From contig CAUJEE010000066.1 of NCBI GenBank assembly GCA_963169215.1, forward strand, positions 1-53,505: a stretch of DNA of 53,505 nucleotides. Direction: 5' to 3'. The position numbers and the translations under genes are program-made. Below are positions 43,531-52,275 of this stretch, piece by piece. Below the pieces are notes generated by a model that was not told where the DNA came from, made no database searches, and saw only the letters and a program-made list of their open reading frames with translations. Position 1 is the stretch's first letter, and each line of letters opens with the position of its first letter. The DNA is from Actinomycetota bacterium (GTDB lineage: Bacteria > Actinomycetota > Acidimicrobiia > Acidimicrobiales > Ilumatobacteraceae).

Positions 43531-44135
43531 GCCGATGCCCCTACGGTCTTGATGAAGCTCTCGATCAGCTCCTGGTGGGTGGCGTCGTCGAGCGAGCCGC
43601 TCACCACGTGGTCGACCGCGGCCGCCGACAGGCTGGCGATCTCGGCACGCAGCTCGTCGCCCACCCGGCCCTCGGCACCGGCGATGTCGGCCACCGCCTT
43701 GGCCTCGAGTTCGGCCACCTCCTGCGCCAGCCGGGCCCGGCCGTCGGCCAACACAGCCTCGGCCTGCGCGCGCGCCTCTGAGAGGATGCGTGCCTTCTCC
43801 GACTCGATATCGCCCTTCGCGCGGCGGATCTCGGCCGCCTCCTCGGCAGCCATCGCCGTGTCGGCCGCGGCCGCGTCGAGTTCTTTCTGGATCCGCTCGG
43901 TGCGGGCCGCCATCGCCTTCTTGATGGCTGGGCCGGCGAACTTCCACAAGGCGGCGAAGATCAACAGCGAGGCGATGCCGCCGTAGATGATCTCGGCTGT
44001 CTCGGGGAGCAGCCAGTGGTGAGTGATCACCTCACCGTTTTCGTCGAGGTGGATCTCCTCCTCGGCCATGATGCGCCCAGCCGTACCGGCGAGGCCGCCG
44101 GTGAAGCGGCCGGCGATGATGCCCAGAACGCTCAT
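43527..44135 (-). CDS. atpF: F1Fo ATP synthase b subunit (copy nearest atpH)
   Basis: ATG 44135 (alternative ATG 44069); single TM IIYGGIASLLIFAALWKFAGPAIKKAM then long charged coiled coil; 4-bp overlaps with both neighbours. Confidence 0.88.
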   Translation of the reverse strand: MSVLGIIAGRFTGGLAGTAGRIMAEEEIHLDENGEVITHHWLLPETAEIIYGGIASLLIFAALWKFAGPAIKKAMAARTERIQKELDAAAADTAMAAEEAAEIRRAKGDIESEKARILSEARAQAEAVLADGRARLAQEVAELEAKAVADIAGAEGRVGDELRAEIASLSAAAVDHVVSGSLDDATHQELIESFIKTVGASA

Positions 44136-44710
44136 CGTGCCATCACCTCGCTCACCACTCGCTCGACCACCTTGGCCGAAGGACGACGGCCAGTGGCCAG
44201 TTCGCCGGCGCGTCCGGCGACATCGCCGACGGCCGCCGCGATCTGGTCGCGGGCGGCAAGCTTGGCCGCCTCCACCTGCGCCATGGCTGCCGCGCGGCGC
44301 TCGCCGATGGCGGCGTTCACCGCGGCCAGCTTGGCCTGGCGTTCGGCCTCCAGGGAGGTGCGCGCGGCCTCGACCAGGCGTGCCGCCTCGGCCTTCACCC
44401 CGGCCAGCTGCGCCTCGTACTCGGCCACCTCGGCGCGAGCAGCGGAGCGCTCGGCGTCGGCCGACTCGTGCGCGTCGCGGATGCCGTTGTAGCGGGCATC
44501 CATGCCCTTCTTCACCTTCGGGAAGAGGACGAAACGCATGAGCACGGCGAGGACGATGAACGAGCCTCCGCCCCAGTACAGCTCTTTCATTTCGGGGAGG
44601 ATGGGGCCTGGATCCTTGGGGCACACGACACCGGTCTCGCCGCCACAGGTGTGGGGCTCGGATTCGTCGTGTGTCTCGGATTCCTGGAGATGTATGACGG
44701 CGGACTGCAC
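44132..44710 (-). CDS. Second F1Fo ATP synthase b-type subunit (b'-like)
   Basis: GGGSFIVLAVLMRFVLFPKVKKGMDARYNGIRDAHESADAERSAARAEVAEYEAQLAGVKAEA; Cys-containing N-terminal extension THDESEPHTCGGETGVVCPKDPGPILPE. Confidence 0.88.
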   Translation of the reverse strand: MQSAVIHLQESETHDESEPHTCGGETGVVCPKDPGPILPEMKELYWGGGSFIVLAVLMRFVLFPKVKKGMDARYNGIRDAHESADAERSAARAEVAEYEAQLAGVKAEAARLVEAARTSLEAERQAKLAAVNAAIGERRAAAMAQVEAAKLAARDQIAAAVGDVAGRAGELATGRRPSAKVVERVVSEVMAR

Positions 44711-44794
44711 GTCAGCTCCTTCGGATAGGTCGGACAGGTTTCGGTGGGTGGTGGTTCAACGGCCGAGGCCGATCAGGCGCAGATCAGCGGCCGA

Positions 44795-45130
<336 letters not shown>

Positions 45131-45898
45131 TCAGTGCTCGGGGTGGGCCGAGCCACCGATGTACACGGCGGTGAGGATGGTGAAGATGTAGGCCTGCAAG
45201 AAGGCCACCAGCACTTCGAATGCCGTGAGGAACACGAGCATGAAGAAGGGCAGGATCGCCATCGGCTTGAGCATCCACACCTTGGTCTCGGCGGTCACCA
45301 GCGAGCTGGTGAGCAGCGCGAAGGTGACCAGCAGGATGTGGCCGGCGAGCATGTTGGCGAAAAGTCGCACCGTCAGCGAGAAGGGGCGCACGAAGTAGTT
45401 GGAGATCAGTTCGATCACACCCACCAGCGGCTTCAGCGCGGTGGGTACGCCGGGGGGCCAGATGGTGTGGGTGAGGTACTTGATGCCCTGGTGCTTGAAC
45501 CCGACGCCCATGTAGATGACCCACACGACGACCGCGAGGAACATCGGGATGGCCATGCGGGCGGTGGCCGGCATCTGCAGGAAGGGGATGATGCCCGGCA
45601 CGTTGCACAGGTAGATGAACAAGAACAGGCTGAGCAGGAATGGCGTCCAGCCGAGGCCGTCCTTGCCCATCGTCTGCATGACGATGCCGTTCTCGATGAA
45701 CTCGACCGAGGTCTCGGCCAGGTTGCGCACACCCTTGGGCGCCTTCGACGCGTCCTTGGCGCCGGCGAGGATGAAGATCAGCATGCTGATCACGGTGGCG
45801 GCCACGGCGATCAGGGCGATCTTGTTGAAGGTTTCGAAGATGTCCTTCCAACGCAAGATCGAGTTGATCTCCGGGAATTTGAAGGATTCAGCGATCAC
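45131..45898 (-). CDS. atpB: F1Fo ATP synthase a subunit
   Basis: FLLSLFLFIYLCNVPGIIP, ISNYFVRPFSLTVRLFANMLAGHILL (conserved Arg), FEVLVAFLQAYIFTILTAVYIGGSAHPEH. Confidence 0.97.
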   Translation of the reverse strand: MIAESFKFPEINSILRWKDIFETFNKIALIAVAATVISMLIFILAGAKDASKAPKGVRNLAETSVEFIENGIVMQTMGKDGLGWTPFLLSLFLFIYLCNVPGIIPFLQMPATARMAIPMFLAVVVWVIYMGVGFKHQGIKYLTHTIWPPGVPTALKPLVGVIELISNYFVRPFSLTVRLFANMLAGHILLVTFALLTSSLVTAETKVWMLKPMAILPFFMLVFLTAFEVLVAFLQAYIFTILTAVYIGGSAHPEH

Positions 45899-45943
45899 GG
45901 CGTGTTCCTGTGCGTGGTGGGTCGGGACGGGTGGCGAGAGGCG

Positions 45944-46408
45944 TTACTGGCGGGCGGGCTTGAGGCCCGGGTGGGCCAGAGAGAGAGCGACGTACTTCAT
46001 CTCCCACACGAGGAGACCGAGGTGCGTCACGATGATTGTCGCTCCCAGGGCCGGAAGTGAAATCCAGCCGGCGTCCTTCACGAGCAGGACGGCGAGCAGG
46101 ATCAGCCCCAGGCGGATGAGGTAGCCGAACAGTACCCCACCCATCATCAGCCCGAGGCTGATGCGCGCGGTGCCGGCGACGATGGCTGCCGCGAGGGCGA
46201 AGTTGACGAGTACCAGCGCGATTCCGTAGGCGCTGCTGTACGCGCCGTCGATGCCCCACACGAAGCCGCACACCAGGATCAGCACGGGGGCGACGATCAG
46301 ACCGCGGCGCACCATGTCGCGGGTGACCTTCACCTCCGGCGCGTCGCCGGGCAGGGCGGTGGTCATCGCGGTGGCGGCGACGTCGGCGGGGTCGTGCACC
46401 ATCGTCAC
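45944..46408 (-). CDS. ATP synthase-associated membrane protein (AtpI-like)
   Basis: Four hydrophobic segments, position directly upstream of atpB, VRRGLIVAPVLILVCGFVWGIDGAYSSAYGIALVLVNFALAA. Confidence 0.7.
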   Translation of the reverse strand: MTMVHDPADVAATAMTTALPGDAPEVKVTRDMVRRGLIVAPVLILVCGFVWGIDGAYSSAYGIALVLVNFALAAAIVAGTARISLGLMMGGVLFGYLIRLGLILLAVLLVKDAGWISLPALGATIIVTHLGLLVWEMKYVALSLAHPGLKPARQ

Positions 46409-46719
46409 CGCGTCCCGCCTGCGATCTGGTCTGCGATCTGGTCGCGCGTCGCCCGTGGTGCGCCGGTCCGTCGGGCGGCGAGTTCGGCCTCGTGCACCTT
46501 CATCTCCGCGGTGTACTCGTAGTACATCTTCACGAACTGACCCACCATGCTGAGCACCACCATGCCCACCATGAACGCCGGGCGGGTGTCGAGCCAGCGG
46601 TCGAGGCCGTAGCCGATGCCGAGGAACACGAGCACGACCAACGCGAAGTCCATGCCACGCCCGAGCGTCTTGCCGGTCTGGGTGCGGTCGATCGGACGCC
46701 GCGGGGCGAGCAGTTTCAC
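46405..46719 (-). CDS. AtpZ/AtpI-type small membrane protein
   Basis: GTG 46719; GMDFALVVLVFLGIGYGLDRWLDTRPAFMVGMVVLSMVGQFVKMYYEY two-TM hairpin at the head of the atp operon. Confidence 0.72.
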   Translation of the reverse strand: MKLLAPRRPIDRTQTGKTLGRGMDFALVVLVFLGIGYGLDRWLDTRPAFMVGMVVLSMVGQFVKMYYEYTAEMKVHEAELAARRTGAPRATRDQIADQIAGGTR

Positions 46720-46846
46720 GGGAAGGTGCGGGTTACCTCGGTCGCGCGCCGGGAACGACGTTGTGCCCGGGCTTGTGAACGCGCACACAATCTAGCCGCG
46801 CGTCACCGCCCCGGCGCAACCCCAGTGTGACGATCCGGTATCGGTT

Positions 46847-46879
46847 CCCCCGCCCGCCCCCTCCCCCACCCGCCCCCGC
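46847..46879 (-). promoter_or_regulatory. G-quadruplex-type tract on the atp-sense strand
   Basis: Plus strand CCCCC-G-CCC-G-CCCCC-T-CCCCC-A-CCC-G-CCCCC; the complement has six G-runs of 3 or more with 1-nt loops, ~130 bp upstream of the first atp-operon start. Confidence 0.45.
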
Positions 46880-46880
46880 C

Positions 46881-46997
46881 ACGTTTGAAGCCGCAACCGC
46901 TCCCGCCGCGGCCCAGCCTTCAAACGCAGCCTCAGCCGCCGCGACGTTTGAAGCCGCACCCGCTCCCGCCGCGGCCCAGCCTTCAAACGCAGCCTCA
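46881..46997. repeat. Tandem repeat, period 63 bp, two copies (second partial), each containing a hairpin
   Basis: ACGTTTGAAGCCGCAACCGCTCCCGCCGCGGCCCAGCCTTCAAACGCAGCCTCA at 46881 and the same with one mismatch at 46944; each has CGTTTGAAG...CTTCAAACG 9-bp inverted arms. Confidence 0.9.
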
Positions 46998-48113
46998 ACC
47001 CTTCTGGGCGCGGATGTGGGGGTGGAAGACGGTGTACAGCACCAGGCCGAGCATCGCCGCGCCGATCGGCACGTAGCTGACCCCACTGCCGGTGAACACC
47101 GGGTAGAGCACGAAAGCCGACAGCAGCGCGGTCCAGGTCCACAGGATCAGCACCGCCCGCCGCTGGCCGTGACCCATCTCGATCAGACGGTGGTGGAGGT
47201 GGCCCTTGTCGGCCGAGGCGACGCCCTGGCGGCGCACAGCACGGCGCAAGATGGCGAACAGCGTGTCGATGATCGGCACCCCGAGGATGAGCAGCGGAAT
47301 GAACAACGGGGCGAGGAAGAAGTAGGTCTGGCCGATGTAGCGCTGGTTGTTGGGGTCGGCGCGACCACCCACCACGCTGGTGCTCACCGCCATCAACAGG
47401 CCCAGCAGCAACGCCCCGCCGTCGCCCATGAAGATGCGCGCCGGGTTGAAGTTGTGCGGCAGGAAGCCGAGGCAGATGCCCACCGCCAGCACGGCCACCA
47501 GCGGCCCCAGGTTGGGTTGCGTGAGCATCCCCACCGACGGGTCGCCGAGGTGCTGCGCGTACAGGAAGAACGCGCCGCCGGCGATGGCGACGATGCCCGC
47601 GGCCAGGCCGTCGAGGCCGTCGATGAAGTTGATCGCGCTGGTCATCCCCACCAGCCACAGCACGGTGATCAGCGGCACCCACTCGTCGCTGAGGATGTAC
47701 ACGTCGACGAACGGGATGCGGAAGTAGAACATCGTCACGCCGTACACCACCAGCACGACGCCCACCAGCACCGTGCCGATCATCTTCGCCGGCGCGGAGA
47801 TCTCGCGGATGTCGTCGATGAACCCGACGGCGAACATCAAGCAGGCGGCGATGATCACGCCGCGGGGCTCGGAGTTGCGGGCGAAGAGCGGGTCGAAGGT
47901 GTCCATCAGGCGGGCCACGCCCATCGCCACCAGGAACCCGAGCAGCATCGCGATGCCGCCCACGTCGGGGGTGGCGATCTTGTGGATGCGCCGCTCGTCG
48001 GGCTGCACCACCCAGCCCATGCGGCGGGCAACCCTCACCACCACAGGGGTGGCGACGAAGGTGACGACCGCGGCGATCGCCCCCAACAGCAGGTAGGCGC
48101 GCGTGCCCGGCAT
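46995..48113 (-). CDS. MraY/WecA-family undecaprenyl-phosphate GlcNAc-1-phosphate transferase
   Basis: GWVVQPDERRIHKIATPDVGGIAMLLGFL, VGFIDDIREISAPAKM, AINFIDGLDGLAAGIVAIA, NFNPARIFMGDGGALLLGLLM, KGHLHHRLIEMGHGQRR. Confidence 0.93.
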   Translation of the reverse strand: MPGTRAYLLLGAIAAVVTFVATPVVVRVARRMGWVVQPDERRIHKIATPDVGGIAMLLGFLVAMGVARLMDTFDPLFARNSEPRGVIIAACLMFAVGFIDDIREISAPAKMIGTVLVGVVLVVYGVTMFYFRIPFVDVYILSDEWVPLITVLWLVGMTSAINFIDGLDGLAAGIVAIAGGAFFLYAQHLGDPSVGMLTQPNLGPLVAVLAVGICLGFLPHNFNPARIFMGDGGALLLGLLMAVSTSVVGGRADPNNQRYIGQTYFFLAPLFIPLLILGVPIIDTLFAILRRAVRRQGVASADKGHLHHRLIEMGHGQRRAVLILWTWTALLSAFVLYPVFTGSGVSYVPIGAAMLGLVLYTVFHPHIRAQKG

Positions 48114-48607
48114 CAGCCTGCCCGGCCCGAGTGTTCGCCGCGGCGGATGTCGTGGAAGCCGCGCCGCCCGAACCACGCCCCCGCCACCAGCGCCAACACG
48201 CCGTACGCCGGCACGCCCGGGCCCTTGGCGAACGCGTGCCCGATGACTTCACCCATCCAGTCGAGGTAGGGCACCAGCGGAATCTCGGCCGAGTCGCCGG
48301 CGTCGGCGAACCACCGCCCAACCAGGTAGCGCTCGATGTAGTACAGCGACAGTGCCCCCGAGGCCAGCGTGCACAGCACAGCGAGCAGCGCCGCCACGCC
48401 CCCCGGCCGATGCATGCCGGCGTACACCCCGTAGGCCGCGGCGAGGCCGATCACCGGGATCAGGTAGGTGGTCATCGACGAGGTGCCGATCACCACCGCG
48501 AACCACACCGCACCTGCCACCAGGCCACCGGCCAACCCGCCCGCGATCCCGCGCAGGAGGCTCGCCGGACGTGGCGCAGGCGCGGTGGCGGGGTCGTGGT
48601 CACTCAC
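48113..48607 (-). CDS. Multi-TM hypothetical protein upstream of wecA-like gene
   Basis: VSDHDPATAPAPRPASLLRGIAGGLAGGLVAGAVWFAVVIGTSSMTTYLIPVIGLAAAYGVYAGMHRPGGVAALLAVLC...; start could be ATG 48616. Confidence 0.7.
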   Translation of the reverse strand: MSDHDPATAPAPRPASLLRGIAGGLAGGLVAGAVWFAVVIGTSSMTTYLIPVIGLAAAYGVYAGMHRPGGVAALLAVLCTLASGALSLYYIERYLVGRWFADAGDSAEIPLVPYLDWMGEVIGHAFAKGPGVPAYGVLALVAGAWFGRRGFHDIRRGEHSGRAG

Positions 48608-48652
48608 GGGTGGCAACTCTACCGACGACGCGAAATGGGGCTGAGCCGCCGC

Positions 48653-49900
48653 TCACCCGTAGGCGGGGAAGCGGGCGCACAGGGTTGCCACCTCCGCCCG
48701 GGCAGCAGCGATGGCCGCCTGGTCGGTGCGCTCGCGCAGCACGCGGACGATCAGCGCCGCCACTTGCGCCATCTCCGCCTGGCCCATCCCCTGGGTGGTC
48801 ACCGCCGGGGTGCCGATGCGCACACCACTGGTCACGAACGGGCTGCGCGGGTCGTCGGGGATCGAGTTCTTGTTGAGCGTGATCCCGGCCAGGTCGAGCA
48901 CCGCCTGGGCTTCCTTGCCGGTGAGGTCGGCATCGAAGGGGCGCAGGTCGACCACCATCATGTGGTTGTCGGTACCGCCGCTCACCAGGCGGAAGCCCTC
49001 CTGCACCAGTGCCTCGGCGAGCGCGGCGGCGTTGGCCACGATCTGCGCCGCATACTGCTTGAAGCTCGGCTGCGCGGCCTCGAAGAAGGCCACCGCCTTG
49101 CCGGCGATGACGTGCTCGAGCGGGCCACCCTGCCACCCGGGGAACACCGCCTTGTCGACCGCGGCGGCGTGCTCGGCCTTGGCCAGGATGCACCCGCCCC
49201 GCGGGCCGCGCAGGGTCTTGTGGGTGGTGAAGGTGACGATGTCGGCGTAGGGCACCGGATTGGGGTGCTGGCCGCCGGCGATCAGGCCGGCGATGTGCGC
49301 CGCGTCGAACAGGAACAGCGCGCCCACCTCGTCGGCGATCGCCTTGAACGGCTCGGGGTCGATGCGCCGGGTGTAGGCGGTGGTACCGGCGACGATCAGC
49401 TTCGGCCGGTGTTCGAGGGCCAGGTCGCGCACCTGGTCCATGTCGATGCGCTCGTCGCCGGGTGTCACCTTGTAGGCGACGAAGCGGTACAGCTTGCCGC
49501 TGGCGTTCACCGGCGAACCGTGGGTGAGGTGGCCGCCGTGGTCGAGCGACAGGCCAAGCACGGTGTCGCCCGGTTCGATGATCGCCTGGTAGGCGCACAT
49601 GTTGGCGTTGGCCCCCGAGTGCGGCTGCACGTTGGCGTGGTCGGCGCCGAACAGGGCCTTCACCCGTTGGATGGCCAGCGCCTCGATCTCGTCGACCACC
49701 ATGTTGCCGCCGTAGTAGCGCTTGCCGGGGTAGCCCTCGGCGTACTTGTTGGTGAGCACGCTGCCCACCGCCTTCATCACCGCCGGTGAGGTGAAGTTCT
49801 CGCTGGCGATCAGTTGCAGGCCGGTGACCTGGCGCTGCAACTCCTCGTCGATCAGGCGGAACACTTCCGTGTCGGGCGTGGCGTCGCTGGGGAAGGGCAT
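48653..49900 (-). CDS. glyA: Serine hydroxymethyltransferase
   Basis: [50 protein letters not shown]-type segment, [14 protein letters not shown] (PLP lysine). Confidence 0.96.
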   Translation of the reverse strand: MPFPSDATPDTEVFRLIDEELQRQVTGLQLIASENFTSPAVMKAVGSVLTNKYAEGYPGKRYYGGNMVVDEIEALAIQRVKALFGADHANVQPHSGANANMCAYQAIIEPGDTVLGLSLDHGGHLTHGSPVNASGKLYRFVAYKVTPGDERIDMDQVRDLALEHRPKLIVAGTTAYTRRIDPEPFKAIADEVGALFLFDAAHIAGLIAGGQHPNPVPYADIVTFTTHKTLRGPRGGCILAKAEHAAAVDKAVFPGWQGGPLEHVIAGKAVAFFEAAQPSFKQYAAQIVANAAALAEALVQEGFRLVSGGTDNHMMVVDLRPFDADLTGKEAQAVLDLAGITLNKNSIPDDPRSPFVTSGVRIGTPAVTTQGMGQAEMAQVAALIVRVLRERTDQAAIAAARAEVATLCARFPAYG

Positions 49901-49901
49901 G

Positions 49902-50423
49902 TCAGTTCTCCGGGGCGGTTTCGGGGGGTGGGGGTGGGGGCGGGCTGAGCGGGGTGGCAGCCACCATCGCGGCACGCGTTTCGTCGGTCTCGATGGCCAT
50001 CAGCTGCTCAACCCGGCGGGCGTGACGGCCGCCCTCGAAGGAAGTGCCGATGAAGGTGGCGACGATCTCCTCGGCAAGGCCGACACCCACCACCCGAGCG
50101 CCGAGCGACAGCACGTTGGCGTCGTTGTGGGCGCGGGCCATGCGTGCGGTGTAGAGGTCGTTGCACAGTGCGGCACGCACGCCGTGCACCTTGTTGGCGG
50201 CCAGTTGTTCACCCTGGCCGCTGCCGCCGATGACGATGCCGAGGTGGGCGTCGCCATCGCGCACCGCGCGGCCGACGGCTGCGCAGATCGGCGGGTAGTC
50301 GCACGCCTCGGTGCTGTCGGTGCCCTTGTCGACGATGTCGTGCCCGTCGCGGGCGAGCACGGCGACGAGGTGTCGCTTCAGTTCGTACCCGGCGTGGTCG
50401 GCCCCGATCGCAATCCGTGACAT
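49902..50423 (-). CDS. rpiB: Ribose-5-phosphate isomerase B
   Basis: [89 protein letters not shown]; poly-Pro C-terminal tail. Confidence 0.94.
   Translation of the reverse strand: MSRIAIGADHAGYELKRHLVAVLARDGHDIVDKGTDSTEACDYPPICAAVGRAVRDGDAHLGIVIGGSGQGEQLAANKVHGVRAALCNDLYTARMARAHNDANVLSLGARVVGVGLAEEIVATFIGTSFEGGRHARRVEQLMAIETDETRAAMVAATPLSPPPPPPPETAPEN
49923..49944 (+). promoter_or_regulatory. G-quadruplex-type motif at the 3' end of rpiB
   Basis: GGGGGGTGGGGGTGGGGGCGGG: four G-runs of 3 or more with 1-nt loops on the + (template) strand. Confidence 0.4.
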
Positions 50424-50555
50424 CGGGTCGAGTGTAGGCGCCGCGGTCGGCGCGGAACCTGCCCGCTGCGCGCTGCGGTGCCGGGGTGCGGGCCGGCCGG
50501 GGCGGCTGAGGCAACTCATCGCGATCAGGCGACCGTTCGGCGCTAGCCTTTTCGA

Positions 50556-50873
50556 ATGGGTCAGCGTCGGGATCTCGTCGAGGCGCGGCGAGATGAGATC
50601 TTCGCGGTCGTGCGCCGGCACCGTGGACGATCGGTATCGGTGTTCGGTTCGGTTGCTCGGGGTGACGACACTCCGACGAGCGACATCGACCTCCTCGTGG
50701 AGTTCGAGCCGGGCAGCTCCCTGTTCGATCTGTTGCACATCAGCGAGGAGCTTGAGGCGCTGCTGGGCGTGCCGGTTGACGTCGTGTCAGCCGGGGGTCT
50801 GAAGGAACGCGATGCCCATATTCGCCAGGAGGCGACGCCCTGTGAGCAGGAGCGACGACGAGCGCGTCGCTGA
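50556..50873 (+). CDS. MNT-type minimal nucleotidyltransferase (MntA-like antitoxin)
   Basis: VSVFGSVARGDDTPTSDIDLLVEFEPGSSLFDLLHISEELEALLGVPVDVVS: GSxARG + DxD signature; followed by an overlapping HEPN remnant. Confidence 0.88.
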   Translation: MGQRRDLVEARRDEIFAVVRRHRGRSVSVFGSVARGDDTPTSDIDLLVEFEPGSSLFDLLHISEELEALLGVPVDVVSAGGLKERDAHIRQEATPCEQERRRARR

Positions 50874-51033
50874 CATCATCGACGCGGCACACGAGCTGGC
50901 ATCAGTTGTGCAGGTCGGCATCGGCGAAGCGAGCGGCTCCCTCTCCGACAAGTTCAAGCAAGCGCACCCCGGGCGGCTGAGGCATGGATCTACGAATCCC
51001 CACCACACCGCGGGACGCATACGACGGAGGTAA
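50842..51033 (+). pseudogene. HEPN (DUF86-type) toxin gene remnant, internally deleted and C-terminally lost
   Basis: GTG 50842: VSRSDDERVADIIDAAHELASVVQVG|IGEASGSLSDKFKQAHP|GRLRHGSTNPHHTAGRIRRR*; N-terminal and IGEA..HP segments resemble DUF86 HEPN, but a helix between them and the C-terminal RNxxxH region are missing. Confidence 0.7.
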
Positions 51034-51059
51034 CGCTGCCTACCGTGCGCCGGGGATGA

Positions 51060-51569
51060 TCAATCTGACGAGCAGGGCTCGGCCTCAGTGGCCAGCACCG
51101 TGATCACGCCAGGCATGAGAACGCTCTCGGCGATCTCGACTGCCGACATACCCTTGTAGGGCATGGGGACCCGCTCTGCATAGTCTGGCTCGTCAGCATC
51201 GACACGTAGGCACGGATCACCGCCGGACTTCAGCAGCATCGACATCACCGTCGCGGCGTCACGATCGTCACGTGATGCTGCGGCATGCAGCGGCGTTTCG
51301 CTCCGGCCGAGAACAGTGACGTTTGGGTTCGCTCCCCCCGCAAGCAAGGCGGCAACCGTCTCGACACGTCCCGATCGCGCCGCCGAGACAAGAACTGCCG
51401 GGTAATCGTTCGGATCCTGCCCACCGCGCAGCATCGACACCACGGCCGAAACGTCATCGCGTCCAACCGCCTGCTCGAAATCAGAGTAGGGGTTGCTTGA
51501 GCTGTCATCGCTGCAAGAGGCAAGTCCACTCAAAATGAGCACCAACGGCGCGAGGGACTTCACGAACAT
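51060..51569 (-). CDS. Ankyrin-repeat lipoprotein (possible immunity-type protein)
   Basis: MFVKSLAPLVLILSGLASCSDDSS (lipobox LASC) then ankyrin-like AVLVSAARSGRVETVAALLAGGANPNVTVLGRSETPLHAAASRDDRDAATVMSMLLKSGGDP. Confidence 0.75.
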   Translation of the reverse strand: MFVKSLAPLVLILSGLASCSDDSSSNPYSDFEQAVGRDDVSAVVSMLRGGQDPNDYPAVLVSAARSGRVETVAALLAGGANPNVTVLGRSETPLHAAASRDDRDAATVMSMLLKSGGDPCLRVDADEPDYAERVPMPYKGMSAVEIAESVLMPGVITVLATEAEPCSSD

Positions 51570-52010
51570 CGAACCGGAACCCCCATGGCTATACGGGTCG
51601 AACTCGACACTGCCCTGCACCGTGCCGGTCACCGGATCGAACGTCGCTGCCACATCACCATGACGATTCAACCCGACCGACACCGCCGCCCCCGACCCCA
51701 CCTTGGCCGCCACCGGATCACCACCAGGCGAACGGGCAATCAACCCGTTCCCGTCCGACACCGGCTGCCTGCCCGACCACCGTCGACACCCTGCTGATCG
51801 TCTCCGACACGACGCCCGCGCTGTCATAGTCGTACACAGTACGAGGCTGCTCCGCCCCGTCACCGGTCAGGCCTCATCCGGGTCGCCGATGCCGCTGCTT
51901 GCCCGATCGGGGTGGTCACCGCCAGATAGCCGTCGGTCAGCGGAGTCGACACCGCCCACGCACCGGCACTCGGGTCATCGCGCCGCCCGAGCCGTCGACC
52001 GACGCAACAG
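51570..52010 (-). pseudogene. RHS/YD-repeat protein remnant (frameshifted fragments)
   Basis: Reverse-strand fragments RTVYDYDSAGVVSETISR (YD repeat) and, in another frame, SDGNGLIARSPGGDPVAAKVGSGAAVSVGLNRHGDVAATFDPVTGTVQGSVEFDPYS (RHS core pattern DGNG...HGDVAATxD...DPY). Outer limit approximate. Confidence 0.6.
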
Positions 52011-52047
52011 ACCGGCCGGTCCAGGCCACGCGGGTAGAATCTCCGGT

Positions 52048-52275
52048 ATGGCCACCACTTGGAACGACATACGCGTGATGTGCCAGCGTCGCCAGGACGA
52101 GGCACTACGGGCAGCCGACCCGCTCGGACGATTGATCGCCGAGTGGCCACACCTGCCAGCCCCAGACCCTGCCGACCGTGTCACCCGTGATGGGTCGACG
52201 CTGGCCGTGTTGGACGAGCAGCAGTACCGCGCCAAGGTTGCCCTGAACCGTGCCGTCCTCAGCGCCCGAACCTGA
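52048..52275 (+). CDS. 75-aa hypothetical protein, putative partner of the downstream nucleotidyltransferase
   Basis: ATG 52048: MATTWNDIRVMCQRRQDEALRAADPLGRLIAEWPHLPAPDPADRVTRDGSTLAVLDEQQYRAKVALNRAVLSART; 26-bp overlap with next ORF. Confidence 0.5.
   Translation: MATTWNDIRVMCQRRQDEALRAADPLGRLIAEWPHLPAPDPADRVTRDGSTLAVLDEQQYRAKVALNRAVLSART

Noticed and set aside
46881-46997. CRISPR-like array
   Set aside because: Only two units, direct tandem without variable spacers, no cas genes; it is a tandem hairpin repeat.
46733-47086. ORF with 21-aa repeats EAAFEGWAAAGAGAASNVAA across the 63-bp repeats
   Set aside because: Frame is open because 63 is a multiple of three in GC-rich DNA; it starts inside the wecA-like gene in another frame and continues into the G-tract. 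Treated as a DNA repeat, not a protein.
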